A stretch of DNA of 60,000 nt, from positions 6,506,501 to 6,566,500 of the forward strand of contig NC_092569.1 of NCBI RefSeq assembly GCF_037975245.1. The letters are read 5' to 3'. The number at the start of each line of letters is the position of its first letter. The stretch's first letter is position 1. The translations under genes and the position numbers were made by a program. Below the pieces are notes generated by a model that saw only the letters and a list, made by a program, of their open reading frames with translations, did no database searches and was not told the DNA's origin. The stretch is from Apostichopus japonicus (lineage: Eukaryota > Echinodermata > Holothuroidea > Aspidochirotida > Stichopodidae). Positions 35,201-45,626 of this stretch are shown here, piece after piece.

Positions 35201-38200
35201 AAGGTGATTTCTACCATTTTAGAATCCTCAAGCAGGAACTCGCGAAGAAGCCTCATTGGCTTATCAAAGCCGCAAGTTGGCCGAAGTCAGTCTCTTATAT
35301 TCATATTTAACGTCCTATTTAACGTAATGTGGATATTACTCCGAAGGAACTGTCGGAAGGGGTCGGTTTCAAGTTCTCCGGCTGTAGCTCAAAATCTAAA
35401 CGGACATGTTATGGAAGTTTACACAAACAAAAGTACAATGGAATATGTCGATGACAGCTAATATGGGATGTGGTGTGCTTTGAACGTGGCAAAACTTAGT
35501 GTGTACGTCAATGGAGCAATTAATTGTAAACAACACTTACATTGTGGCCAGAAAATTTACATAATATGGCAGCTGTCATCAACACATTCTAACTTTTGTC
35601 AGATTCATTTGAGTTATTTTATTTTCGAATTCGACCAAGTTTTTCGTTTCGTCCAAACAGAAAATCATTAATTAGTGGGTCCATACGTATACATTCAACA
35701 ATTAATGATCATATTGATTTCGTCCCCAAATCCTGAAAGGTTGGATAAACCAGGCATCTAATCCATTAATATGAAAGACTGGAAGTTTTAAGCTAAAGGA
35801 TGGCGTTTGCTTTGAAAAAATATCATCAGATTGGTTTTCAAAAAGTAGGCCTATAAGACATCTGTCAACAATACAACAAACTAACTGAACAGCTTCTGTT
35901 GTAACCAAGTGTTTATTTTAGTAATCAGAAACTTAATCGTATTGTTCTTATTGACATATAGGGAATTTATAAGTATAAATTCAAAATTTCTCAGGGGAGT
36001 TGCTCAAACTTCGGTTAAGGGTCATCGATATTGTCTACAAATTTACAAACACCAAGGAATGTCCAACTGGAGAATTCAACATGTCTCAATTTGAACGTTG
36101 AAAAGTTGACACCACCCTAAGAATTCGACTTCGTAACAGCTGGTAGAGCCGAAATGGTGCCATGAAATGTCATAAAATAGCATGCCTTAAGTAAACCATT
36201 ATAGTAATAATACATTCCCGGACTCTTAAAATAGGGATTCCCGGACTCTTAAAATGGGACAAGAGTTTAGCTTCGTGGCCCCTCACACTAATAAAGCTGG
36301 CTATACGTGTCTGGCTAAATGTAGTGTATATCATTGACAAATTCAGAAATTCTCGGAGAAGACGAGAATCGTTAGTTATCGAATTTGTTACCGAACTTGA
36401 AGAGCTTAAGAAAACATAGGTAACACGTAATAACAAGTAATAAGTTACCGCGAACGAACCGCCCTTTATATATGTATATGTATACAATTTTGTACGAACT
36501 TGCTGGTAGCTAATTTTTAGTGCAAGCAACATTTTAGATTAAATATTCGCTCCATCTCCCTTCCCCGTCCCATCCCTGGATCCGCCCCTTGTATTTACTG
36601 ATACACTTATTACCGTCCATCCTCCTCCATTGGTCATATCACAGAATACTTCAAAGGGCAAGTCATTCCAGGTAGTTGGTTGGATGGTGTATATCCCATC
36701 GGTAGTGGACCCAGCATTGTAAAGATCGAAGCAATCCGTCATGCTGGTGCTTTCAACTGGGCGGGTGGTGCTTTCGGCTGGTTGAACGAATCTCTCAACG
36801 GTTAATGGTGCGCTTTCAACTGCTTGTGCGGTGCTTTCACTAGCTTGGCTGGTGCTTTCACTTGCTTGGCTGGTGCTTTCAACTGCTTGGCTGGTGCTTT
36901 CACTTGCTTGGCTGGTCACGCTTTCACTTGCTTGGCTGGTGCTTTCAACTGCTTGTGCGGTGCTTTCAATTGCTTGGCTGGTGCTTTCACTTGCTTGGCT
37001 GGTGCTTTCACTAGCTTGGCTGGTGCTTTCACTTGCTTGGCTGGTGCTTTCAACTGCATGGCTGGTGCTTTCAATTGCTTGGCTGGTGCTTTCACTTGCT
37101 TGGCTGGTGCTTTCAACTGCATGGCTGGTGCTTTCAATTGCTTGGCTGGTGCTTTCAATTGCTTGGCTGGTGCTTTCAAAGGCTTTGCTGGTTGTTGCCG
37201 TGGTTGTTGTGGTGCTTTCATCGGAATTGGTGGAGAATGGACGATCCGTGACTATAATTAATTGAATACACATAAGTGAGTAAGTAAATCTCAACTGTTA
37301 ACTCTAAATATCATGCTACACATTAATGTCTTGGTTACATTCGATACATAAGCCAACATAACGTCAGCGGATCTATCGGGTAAGCTTCCGACGCGCTATG
37401 CTGAATCAAGATATGGCGAGTGGTTCTATGAGTAATCAGTGTTGTAACGAAGTACATTTTGTTCATGTCAAGACACAAGTCAATTTCATTTTCATCAAAT
37501 TAAGTCATTTGATTTTATAGCAAGTCTCGTTGGAGGGTACAATGACAATTCGCGCAATTCATTGCGGCATTTCTTTCGTAGAAAAGCAACTTTTAATGTC
37601 TATAGGTATAGCCCAAACAACACATCAACAGCTAGATAGATCCAACAAGATAGTTTTGTAAAGTGATGTGATGTGGGTAAGTTCGGTTTATGAATGCATC
37701 AGGGAACTCCAGCTGCAACAAAATGCCTAAGTAAATAACTTGCAAGTGGATTGGACAGTAACTGAACTTTACTTCAAAACCAGGCACTGATCCCTTCCTT
37801 TCTCAATTAGATATTTGAAGCTATGACTTGTTACAATCATGAAAAAATCACAATTCAGTATTCAGAATATCTTGACTGATCAGCTGCTACATAATATACA
37901 ACCTGCGTATACATGGTCGAAACTACCATTTTTGTTAAAGCCAGGTGATACATTGTATCTTCGTGGGGAGGACTAGTTTTAGGGAAGGACAAAATTCGAT
38001 ACATTTTTTTTTTAAACATAGTGCTATAGTTTGCAAGTTTGAAAAAGAAGAAGATAGAAACGAATTTTTCAACTGTCCGGGTTGTACACACTGGCGGATC
38101 CAGGGCCTTTGTTTGGGAGGGGCCAAAGTGGCATTAGAGTGATATGGGGGAGGGGTCTAAGGGGAGGGGGTGTCCCCCTCCCCATTGGAACATTTTCTAT

Positions 38201-41200
38201 TGCTGAATGCCCTCAGATGCAATTTGGTGCGACAAAAGTGTACAATGGTGATGTTAATTTACTTCTAAAAAAATGTTTCCCAGGTGTAATTTTCTAAAAT
38301 ATTTATAAAACAAAGTTGGGATCATCTTTCTCAAGAAATTTTATTTCTCATAGGTTATAAATTTCTTACAACCAGCCTGTAACTGCAAAATGGTGTTAAA
38401 CTGTAAATCCTCATGCTCATACATTTACATAGCTCCCAACTCTTGAGAAGGCAAATGCTGGTCCATGCCACGAATCGCTGTCCTGGGGGAGGGGTATAAG
38501 GGAAGGGGGTGTCCCCCTCCCCTTTTGAATTTTTTTGGAATCCTGGTGATGCCTACATGTAAAATGGTGGCACTTAGAAAGGCTTTTGTCACCCAAAATT
38601 TTCTGAGAAATATGCATTTTTTTGTGTGTAACATCAATAAATTGAATAGTAGGTGATAATTCATTCTTTCCCGTGGCATGAAAATGTTCGCTGCTCGCCC
38701 CAATGAAAAGAAATATAGGATAATTTGAGGTTCAAATGATGCTGTAAAGGAGGTTTAATACTCTATTATGCTAAATGCTAAAGAAATGATGGTTGCTAAG
38801 TCAAAATTTGATGCAAATTTTTTTATGTATATACTTGACAATTACAATGCGGTTTTTTCGGACGCTTGTGCGGGTCAGCGGGTTTGGGTGTTAGAATGCG
38901 GGTCTAATTCCCGCGAATTGCGGGTCAGTTGGGAGCTCTGCATTTAATTTTAAACCAGAAAACGAAAAGGTTTAGACTAGTCTACCACTGCTATTCCTCT
39001 CGATTTTTTTAATTTCCAATCATATGATTTAGCGGATGTTCGGAAACACTTTTTGGCTCACCTTTGGGGGGGCCATGGCCCCCCTTGGCCCCCCCTTGGA
39101 TCCGCCAGTGTTTGTACATACATTCAAGTTACATGTTGTTTTGTTTGTAATATATATTCTGTCTTCGGTGGTGGTGGTGGTATAGGGATGAAGCGTTGAT
39201 TTGTTATGCCCCCTCCCCCCCCCATCCCCACCCCCACCACAAGTATACGTGGGCATATCTTTCCAACTTTTTATAACACATGTGTTGCGTTTAATCTAAT
39301 AATGTCAAGAAGTCAAATAATTTCAAGTCAAGACAAGTCAAGAGAAATATGACTCGAATTTGTTGCAGTTCAAGTCATTGACTCGAGTCAACAACAACAC
39401 TGTTAGTAATATATTGTTAAACATGCGGATGATACTTGGTAATGAGTAGAGTAGTATCTTTCAAACATTGCATCGCTGAACATTCACATATAGTTTATTT
39501 AAATGATGTTTCAGACTTGGTTAAATTCCAACCAACTTTTGAAGTACCTATACTGTTTCTCTTTTGCAAGTGAACACTACATCCAATTAGGCCTACCCAA
39601 CAAGAAAGTTATCGAGTGCGCTCAAATTAAAGTCACAGTCGTAAATGACTGAAGTTCATTATCTCAAGTTGTTGACGAACAACATTGTAATCTAAAGAAA
39701 ATTCCCACCAATTCTTCATTGGTAATGTTATATTTATTGACATTGCTTTGTGTTGTTGTTGTTTTGTTTTGTTTTGGGGGGGGGGGGTTTTGAGGGGGAG
39801 GGGTGTTGTTTGTGGTTTGGACGGTAAATTTGGGCTATTGGTAGAATTAACTATGTATGCATATGCATAGCACAGACTTGTTGTAGGGTACATATACAAT
39901 TACCGCCGCAGTTGTCATGGCGGCATTTGTTTCGTAGAAGAGCGTCCGTTGATCATAATCCAGTCTACGGCAATGAGGAGTAACCTCCTCCCCCTCCCCC
40001 CTCCTCACCGATCCTGCCTTCGTAAGTATGTGATTAATTACTTTCACTTTAAATTCATGCATAATGTTTCTTAATACACATGGACAAGGTTATAGCTTCT
40101 ACTTAAATAATAGATCTCTAAGTAACCCGTTTGTCAACAAACAAGAAATTCAATAAATGACAATGGCATACATCGATACCGGCATACATTGATTATATGC
40201 AGCTACCATTCGTTCAAATGTTTTAGTCCTTCAAACTTCTTAAGTAATTGTAATCAATGAATGGAGATCAATCGCAAACATTAATCGTATCTTTTAATAT
40301 TAAAATTGCCAATTATGATATGACATCTTCTATGGATGGCACTACCGAAGATCGGTGAATTAATGGCTTTCTAACAATACCGTAGCTTTGAGGATAAGGT
40401 TAATTCTTGGCGGAGGAAGGTTTATTGTAAAAAAACAAAACTTAAATCAATAGTTACAAGAATTAGTGTCGTCTTTAAGTGATTTCTATCTGAATTGGTA
40501 ACAATAGATGTTCAAGTGAATAATGGCTTCCGCGAGGTAAAAGCCTTGTCTTAGCCAACAAGGCGAGGCCGAATATAATAGTATATACGACATTGCGCGG
40601 ATGAAATGTAAGCCATTTGGAAGAAAGTCTGATTTCGGGGGGGGGGGGGATGGGGAACCGAGAATATGTTCGTGCATTAACCATCGGCGTATATGTAAAT
40701 ATGGAACACTCAGTCAATGAGGAGACTTTCAAAAACCGTATCAACCACATGGGTCATGTGACGTGCACCCCTCCCCACCCCCCCCCCCCTCACACACGTA
40801 AGTCTTATAAAACTCCTCGAATGTGTATTCTACAACCAATCATGTTATGATCTCATAGTTACCACATTACTGGTGAAGCTAAGCGAACAATGCTGTCTAG
40901 GTAAGTGGTTCATATTTTGGTTTTCAATTGATACAGCAATTTTAAATTCCAAAATCAATATATCGAGTTTTTTCTTTCAAACAATGGAACTGTACATTTT
41001 TAAGCGCGAATCTAATCAAGACTGTACGCAAATGTTAATAGACACAAGAAGAAGACGACAGGCAGGATTCGTTGTTTTATTTTACTATAAGGAGATAACG
41101 CGGTTGCTATGACTGAAGGTGAATGATATATTAAACTATATATATCCGTGAATGGAATCCACGCATATTGCTATGCGTGTGATTTATTTGTTAATGCAAA

Positions 41201-44185
41201 TAAGGCAAGAGTAGTTAAGTTTTAGGAGGTGAAATTAGGGGGGAAGCCACGTTCCCGTTTTGGAGAGAATGTTCTTGAAGCTGTAAATGATTATATGCGT
41301 AGTATAGTTAAAGGTATTCGGTTATATTGTATACATAACAACGAATTTACAAAAGTAAGTTGGCCTGACGTTTCGATCCTAGCAGGATCTTCCATGACAT
41401 CACACCTGTTTTCGTCATGTTCAGTTTGGGTTAAAAACGTGTCAACTTCTAATGCTGTTATCTTAAAAACGGTATATAGAAATTACATGCAATCTTCACT
41501 AGGATGCTTAGGAGATGTTCCTCTTTCATCTCTCAGAATAGTTTCAGATCTATCTCTCTCTCTGATCTATCCTTTAAGGAATCAACTCCAGTCGACGGAA
41601 TATTCCTTTGAACAAAGACTTCCTGCCATTTTTCAAATTATTGCCCAGGGTTTTTACTTGCCATCAAGGGCGGCGGAACCGGGGGGCACAGGGGGCACGT
41701 GCCCCCCCCCCCACTTTTCCTCAGGTTAAAAATGTGCCCTTTTTCTACATAAAAATTGAGGTGTCTCAAGTTAGCAAGAGGCCAGGGAACCAGAATGAAC
41801 ACTCGGGAAGGGCCGTTCCCGGCCATCTGAGAGGGTTTGTAAAACCAAAAATTTTCTTGTACGCTCCGCGCCAACTGATGGTGGCGCTCCGCTCAGATAG
41901 TCGTGCATAAAACTTTGCAAATCCTGGCTACGCCCCTGACTTTTAGTGAATTTCTGTGGGTCAAACTCAAAGCTATTTCGAATGGAAAAAATTTGTTAAG
42001 ATATTAACAAGAAATAAACTCTAATTCGAAAGATTCCTACATTAGCAACTAGCATGATTTCACCTCATTTTGTCTCAAAAGAAAACTTGTTCCTTGTTTC
42101 CCAATTTGCACATTGGATATTGCAGTGCTAGTATGCATATTTTCCTTGGGGGGGGGGGGGGGGGGCGTTGATGGAGTGATGTGTATACGCAAATAAGATA
42201 ATACAATAAGAGTTATAAAGGGTACTAAATATAAGGCTGCATCAGTCCAATCGAATTTCTGCAAAGTGCCCTTTGATGTCGGTGCCCCCCCCCCCAGATT
42301 GAAAGTGTTTCCGCCGCCCTTGCTTGCCATATGTATACCCATAGCTTAAAAATTGCATAGAATGTTTAAGTGGAACACGACTGTGTTCGAAAAGCTTTCT
42401 TATATACCTAAAGGTATAATACGACAGAATAAACCTGTAAGCACTATAATTGTATTGTTATTTATTTTAAAATTAATAGTTATTCCCAGCACATGCAAAA
42501 AGTATAACGTGTTTTCAGTCTAAACTAAAACTATAGGTTTTTTTTTTTGGGGCGTGACAAGATTATTCTGTGTTAAAATAGTCGAAGCATCGTCATCGTC
42601 ATTATCGTCGTCATCGTCACCTACATCGTCGTCATCGGTATTGCCATCGTCGTCATCCGTATATGGCTTGCTGAGATTTGTTGATGCTAAAGTTTTTTGC
42701 AGATTTTTGTTTGCTAGCTGGGGTTGGTTTGCTGGGGTTTGCTAGCTGGGGTTGGTTTGCATGGGGGTTGTTTGCTAGGGTTTGCTAGCTGGGGTTGGTT
42801 TGCTGGGGTTTGTTTGCTAGGGTTTGCTAGCTGGGGTTGGTTTGCTGGGGTTTGTTTCCTAGGGTTTGTTTGCTGGGGTTTGTTGGCTAGAGTTTGCTAG
42901 CTGGGGTTTGCTATACCTGGGGCCTGATAGCTGGGGTTTCTTTGCTGGGGTTGTTTTGTTGAGGTTTGCTTGCCGGAGTTTGTTTGCTAGGGTTTGCTAG
43001 CTGGGGTTGGTTTGCAGGGGTTTGTTTGCTAGGGTTTGCTAGCTGGGGTTTGCTATACCTGGGGTTTGCTAGCTGGGGCCTGCTAACTGGGTTTGGTTTG
43101 CTGGGGTTGTTTTGTTGTGGCTTGCTTGCCGGGGTTGGTTTGCTAGGGTTTGCTAGCTGGGGTTTGTTTGCTGGGGGTTTGTCGGCTAGGGTTTGCTAGC
43201 TGGAATTGGTTTGCTGGGGTTGTTTTGTTGAGGTTTGCTTGCTGGGGTTTGTTTGCTAGGGTTTGCTAGCTGGGGTTGGTTTGCAGGGGGTTTGTTTGCT
43301 AGGGTTTGCTAGCTGGGGTTGGTTTGCTGGGGTTTGTTTCCTAGGGTTTGTTTGCTGGGGTTTGTTGGCTAGGGTTTGCTAGCTGGGGTTGGTTTGTTGG
43401 GGTTTGTAATTTGCTGGGGTTTGCTAGCTGGGGTTGGTTTGCTTGGGTTGTTTTGTTGAGGTTTGTTTGCTGGGTTTGGTTTTCCGAATATTTGCTGAAT
43501 GAGTTTTTGTCAAATCTCGTTACCATACAAAATAATATTGTGTATTACCTTTATGCGTGAAATGACTGTTCTGCGTCGGTTGTGTTCCTGGGCATGGTCC
43601 AGGATTTATATATTGATGTGCTGTGTAAAATAAATGAAAACAATTATTAATAGCGCCTTACACATGATATAAAGTTTTCGTAAAAAGTTATAAACTAGGA
43701 GTGTATACTCAGAGAGGGTGAGAAAGGTATATGGAGAATATAAAAGACCTTTTCAAAAAGTATTGGTTTGAAATAGAGGGTGGAAAGAGGATATGAGAGA
43801 GAACGGTGTTAGCAAACGAGATGTTAAGATTTGTAATGTAAGGATAGTCTTGAAAGCGGAGCAGAAATACTTATAATGTTGTTGAAGATAGTTAACACTT
43901 TTAGTCAAAAAGGTGATGTTTTTGAAAGATGCAAACTGAATTAAGGATTCCAATGTGATTAAATAGAGAAAGTCAGTTATGCTTAAGAATAATGTACCTG
44001 TTATCGGCTAAGTCACCCTTATAGTCGCCTTTAGGAACATAGGATTTTGATGCATTTTGTGCAAAAATCACACGGTGTATAATAACATGGTCGTTAATTT
44101 TATATATGTCATCGTGTTTGAAACCGGAACGCCTCTTTAACGAGACTAAAATTGATCACTGTTATAGATGAAAACATTTAAAGTT

Positions 44186-44220
<35 letters not shown>

Positions 44221-44705
44221 TAATCTTATACAGCGCAGACTCTAACAAACGTGTTTCAATGCGCTTTACGGGTGCTGAAGATGTCAAACTAAATGAGTTG
44301 AGAGAGCAAAAGTTTAAAGGGTTTGATTTAATGGCCAGCCTTGAGGAAATTCCGTAATTTATTTCATTTTCTGTTCATAAAATGTATTTTTGATCCGAGA
44401 TCTTTTAAGATTGTATGAAAGGCTGAGGTGGTATCATCAAGTTGTTCAAGTGAGCCATCAGTATAGACAAAACAATATGTATACAAAAATCATAACGACT
44501 AGTATCACTCACGGACCCCCCCCCCCCCCCCGCCCCAACCCATACCCCTTGTGTTCGATCTTTCCTCCCTAATATTCGTTAAACCAAGCTTTACATGGCA
44601 CTTAACATTCCCCCTTGCTTTTACGTAGATCAAAACTTAAATGGAAAAACTGCATTGTTTTCAGTTTATGCTTGGAAGTTGCTCATGACGTTTTTTTCAA
44701 TACAA

Positions 44706-44774
<69 letters not shown>

Positions 44775-45626
44775 TTGAGGTCTATATACGATTAAAATTG
44801 TTTTATATTCTTTCCCAATTTTACGAGATCACTTATACCTACAAAACAGGCTTACATATATAATGCAATCAATAAGTCGATTAACCAATGTCATTGAAGT
44901 AATTATTCCACAATCGACAGCCATGGGAATACAAGGAACAGGATCACTATTATTAGATCAGTCACCCCCCCCCCCATCACGCTCCACCAACCACACCCCA
45001 CTCCACAGACAGAACAATACTAGACAAGGTTCCTAGTGTATAGTGTATTGATTATACATACATGTACGGTACAACCTAAACAGCTCAAAATTCTTCAACA
45101 TTGTTTCAAAAATTGCAAAATATAGTACCACTATATAAGGACCCTCTATTTTACTAAAAGTTTTTCAACGGGGAAAGGGCGAAACGAGAAAGGGGACCCC
45201 ATCCTCCAGGAAGACTTAAGTGTTGTGCATTCTTCAACATTTTTAAAATATCGCAATAATTTGCAAACTAAGTACCTTTAATTTGTCAAAATTTTCTCAA
45301 AAAGAAGGGTCCACCCATCACAGTACGCTTGCCCCCAGGATGACATATACATCACATCTCCCCAGCCAAGAAAGCTAGTTCCGCACGTTATTTGTATCGT
45401 TGGAATAGAAAATATGTTACCCCTAAATTAATGCCATTTTATGGTTTTACCCTTCGCCGATGGGTTCTTGAAATAATTAAAGTCAAAGCTCTGCTTCTTT
45501 ACGACTAACAAAAATGCGATGAATGTAAAGCTTACCTATCGAGGAAGTGACAAGGCTAACCACCAGAATCTTAGTAAAAACCTTCATATTCATCGTTCTT
45601 CTAGTCTCGCTGTTCATGCGTACCAT
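31644..45626 (-). CDS. Secreted fibrinogen-related protein (FReD lectin-like), five exons
   Basis: Exons on the minus strand are 45626-45536, 43620-43549, 37251-36614, 33393-33129 and 31891-31644. All splice phases agree (1, 1, 0, 1), giving 437 residues. The order is a signal peptide, a short linker with one Cys, a Ser/Thr/Ala heptad repeat of about 150 residues, then a fibrinogen-like domain of about 210 residues. The FReD shows 'DCFDLYNAG', 'FEVFCDMTNGGGWT', 'VFQRRIDGSIDFYRDW', a DxDND-type calcium site ('FDKDNDLHS') and 'SCAEHNRGGWWY', and ends 'LKYTEMRLRP'. The family includes ficolins, tenascin ends and invertebrate FREPs that bind glycans or acetyl groups on microbes. The mucin-like stalk suggests O-glycosylation and multimer spacing, an inference. 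No collagen or coiled coil is seen. The introns are full of MITEs. Confidence 0.85.
32141..32220. repeat. (TA)n microsatellite, intron 4 of the fibrinogen-related gene
   Basis: A long TA run with one interruption (TAAATA near 32152). Confidence 0.95.
32429..32979. mobile_element. hAT-like MITE E7
   Basis: The left end is CATGGGCGCAGATCAG; the right end, read inward, is CATGGGCGCAGATCC. Flanks are GTGTTTAC and GTGTAAAC (6 of 8). It includes the GAGCGCGACC...GTTCGCGCGTAGCG form of the internal palindrome (about 32494-32523). It lies in intron 4 of the fibrinogen-related gene. Confidence 0.8.
33129..33393 (-). CDS. Fibrinogen-related gene exon 4 (FReD core)
   Basis: The acceptor ends CGAATAG at 33394-33395 (weak pyrimidine tract), and the donor GTTCGT starts at 33128. 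It encodes 'VFQRRIDGSIDFYRDW' through 'MEFWLGNDKLYYLT', 'LRIDLVDQFG' and 'LSALGSYQGNPG', the central fold of the domain. The donor is poor, but the exon phase and protein alignment demand it. Confidence 0.85.
33777..35090. mobile_element. hAT-like MITE E8, host of nested E9
   Basis: The left end is CAGGGGCGTATCCAGG and the right end mirrors it exactly (CCTGGATACGCCCCTG). GTAATC lies on both sides (33771-33776, 35091-35096). E9 is inserted inside, which makes E8 the older copy. It is in intron 3 of the fibrinogen-related gene. Confidence 0.85.
34130..34954. mobile_element. hAT-like MITE E9, nested in E8
   Basis: The left end is CATGGGCGGCGATCCTGG; the right end, read inward, is CATGGGCGGCGATCC. 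Flanks are CATATGGC and CATATGAC (7 of 8). Near its right end it has the internal palindrome GCGCCAAC...ATGGTGGCGC (about 34868-34893) in inverse orientation to E3 and E4. The G/C-run module just outside, at about 35005-35035, belongs to the host element E8. Confidence 0.85.
35218..35298 (-). mobile_element. SINE body fragment
   Basis: The reverse complement matches the body of the SINE at 47686-47917 (landmarks GACTGACTTCGG, GGCTTTGATAAGCC, CTTCTTCGCGA). The tRNA-like head is missing. Confidence 0.7.
36213..36257. repeat. Tandem duplication, 22-bp unit
   Basis: ATTCCCGGACTCTTAAAATA and ATTCCCGGACTCTTAAAATG follow each other directly, in intron 3 of the fibrinogen-related gene. Confidence 0.85.
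36614..37251 (-). CDS. Fibrinogen-related gene exon 3 (heptad repeat and FReD start)
   Basis: The acceptor TAATTATAG precedes 37251, and the donor GTAATAAG starts at 36613. Of its 212 codons, about 150 form a repeat of ESTSQA[SIV] heptads: some 17 near-perfect units, one with an extra residue, then degenerate ones. 'TDCFDLYNAG...CDMTNGGGWT', the start of the fibrinogen domain, follows. A one-sided hAT-like end (GGATCCGCCCCTTG, 36577-36590) sits only about 25 bases past the donor. Confidence 0.85.
36800..37200. repeat. 21-bp coding minisatellite (ESTSQAx heptads)
   Basis: The plus strand repeats GCTTTCACTTGCTTGGCTGGT-type 21-mers with third-position and Ser/Ile/Val variation. The period is a multiple of three, so copy-number change keeps the reading frame. 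Confidence 0.95.
37437..39402. mobile_element. hAT-like MITE E13, host of nested E10
   Basis: The left end is CAGTGTTGTAACGAAG; the right end, read inward, is CAGTGTTGTTGTTGAC. Flanks are TGAGTAAT (37429-37436) and TTAGTAAT (39403-39410), 7 of 8. The right arm repeats AAGTCAAGxx and ACTCGAGTC motifs. The ends are unlike the CxxGGCG group, so this is a different family, with E10 inserted in it. Confidence 0.7.
38089..39110. mobile_element. hAT-like MITE E10, nested in E13
   Basis: The left end is CACTGGCGGATCCAGGG; the right end, read inward, is CACTGGCGGATCCAAGG. Flanks are GTTGTACA and TTTGTACA (7 of 8). It has two G/C-run modules, at about 38150-38190 and 38483-38525, so it may itself be compound. 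Confidence 0.85.
39411..41664. other. Intron 2 stretch of the fibrinogen-related gene, few features
   Basis: It has a G run at 39776-39788, a G run at 40637-40648, C runs near 40778-40790 and a Penelope-like ribozyme relic at 41361-41397. No exon was recognised. Confidence 0.45.
41361..41397 (-). mobile_element. Penelope-like hammerhead ribozyme relic
   Basis: The minus strand has the stem GATCCT-GCT-AGGATC followed by GAAACGTCAGGCC, identical to the copy at 9259-9292. The first core reads TCATGGA in place of CTGATGA, so catalysis is unlikely. No RT or GIY-YIG coding sequence is visible nearby. Confidence 0.6.
41665..42322. mobile_element. hAT-like MITE E11 with perfect 8-bp target duplication
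   Basis: The left end is CAAGGGCGGCGGAACC; the right end, read inward, is CAAGGGCGGCGGAAAC. CTTGCCAT flanks both sides exactly (41657-41664 and 42323-42330). It includes the GCGCCAAC...ATGGTGGCGC palindrome (about 41868-41889). A further unpaired end, CCTGGCTACGCCCCTG, lies at 41923-41938 inside it, a trace of another copy. A G run is at 42149-42165. Confidence 0.9.
42580..42665. repeat. CATCGT-type trinucleotide repeat
   Basis: An imperfect (ATCGTC)n run directly before the G-rich minisatellite. Confidence 0.85.
42709..43480. repeat. G-rich minisatellite (TTTGCTAGCTGGGGTTGG family)
   Basis: About 770 bp of modular repeats built from GGGGTTTG and TTTGCTAGCTGGGG blocks, with units of irregular length. 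Runs of G every few bases on the plus strand could form G-quadruplexes. It lies in intron 2 of the fibrinogen-related gene, so the transcript carries the C-rich strand. Confidence 0.95.
43549..43620 (-). CDS. Fibrinogen-related gene exon 2 (short linker)
   Basis: A 72-nt exon lies between an acceptor TTTTACACAG and a donor GTAATAC, with phase 1 on both sides. It encodes 'HQYINPGPCPGTQPTQNSHF...', a Pro-rich segment with one Cys. Being symmetrical, it could be skipped without a frame shift. It is inferred from splice signals and phase only. Confidence 0.6.
44187..44300 (-). repeat. (TAA)n and GCGC-type tail of a SINE or LINE
   Basis: (TAA)n is followed by CTTATACAGCGC and CAATGCGCTTTACGG landmarks. 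It is the same tail type as at 31585-31640. Confidence 0.5.
44706..44772. repeat. (TA)n microsatellite
   Basis: About 30 uninterrupted TA units in intron 1 of the fibrinogen-related gene. Confidence 0.95.
45536..45626 (-). CDS. Fibrinogen-related gene exon 1 (signal peptide)
   Basis: The donor GTAAGC starts at 45535. The first ATG in frame is 45626, with a TGA three codons upstream; later in-frame Mets are at 45593 and 45587. The best signal peptide starts at 45593 or 45587: 'MNMKVFTKILVVSLVTSSI' has Lys residues, then a hydrophobic core. With the 45626 start the N-region would be longer and Arg-rich. Confidence 0.75.

Noticed and set aside
36824-37265. Two long plus-strand open frames of Cys/Trp/Leu-rich repeats
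   Set aside because: They are antisense shadows of the ESTSQAx minisatellite. Any 21-bp repeat without stops is open in several frames, and the minus-strand exon joins a real fibrinogen domain.
41229-41729. 166-codon plus-strand open frame
   Set aside because: It runs across a Penelope ribozyme relic and into MITE E11, and shows no domain pattern.
42709-43480. CRISPR-like array
   Set aside because: The units are irregular and there are no unique spacers; the genome is eukaryotic. It is a minisatellite.
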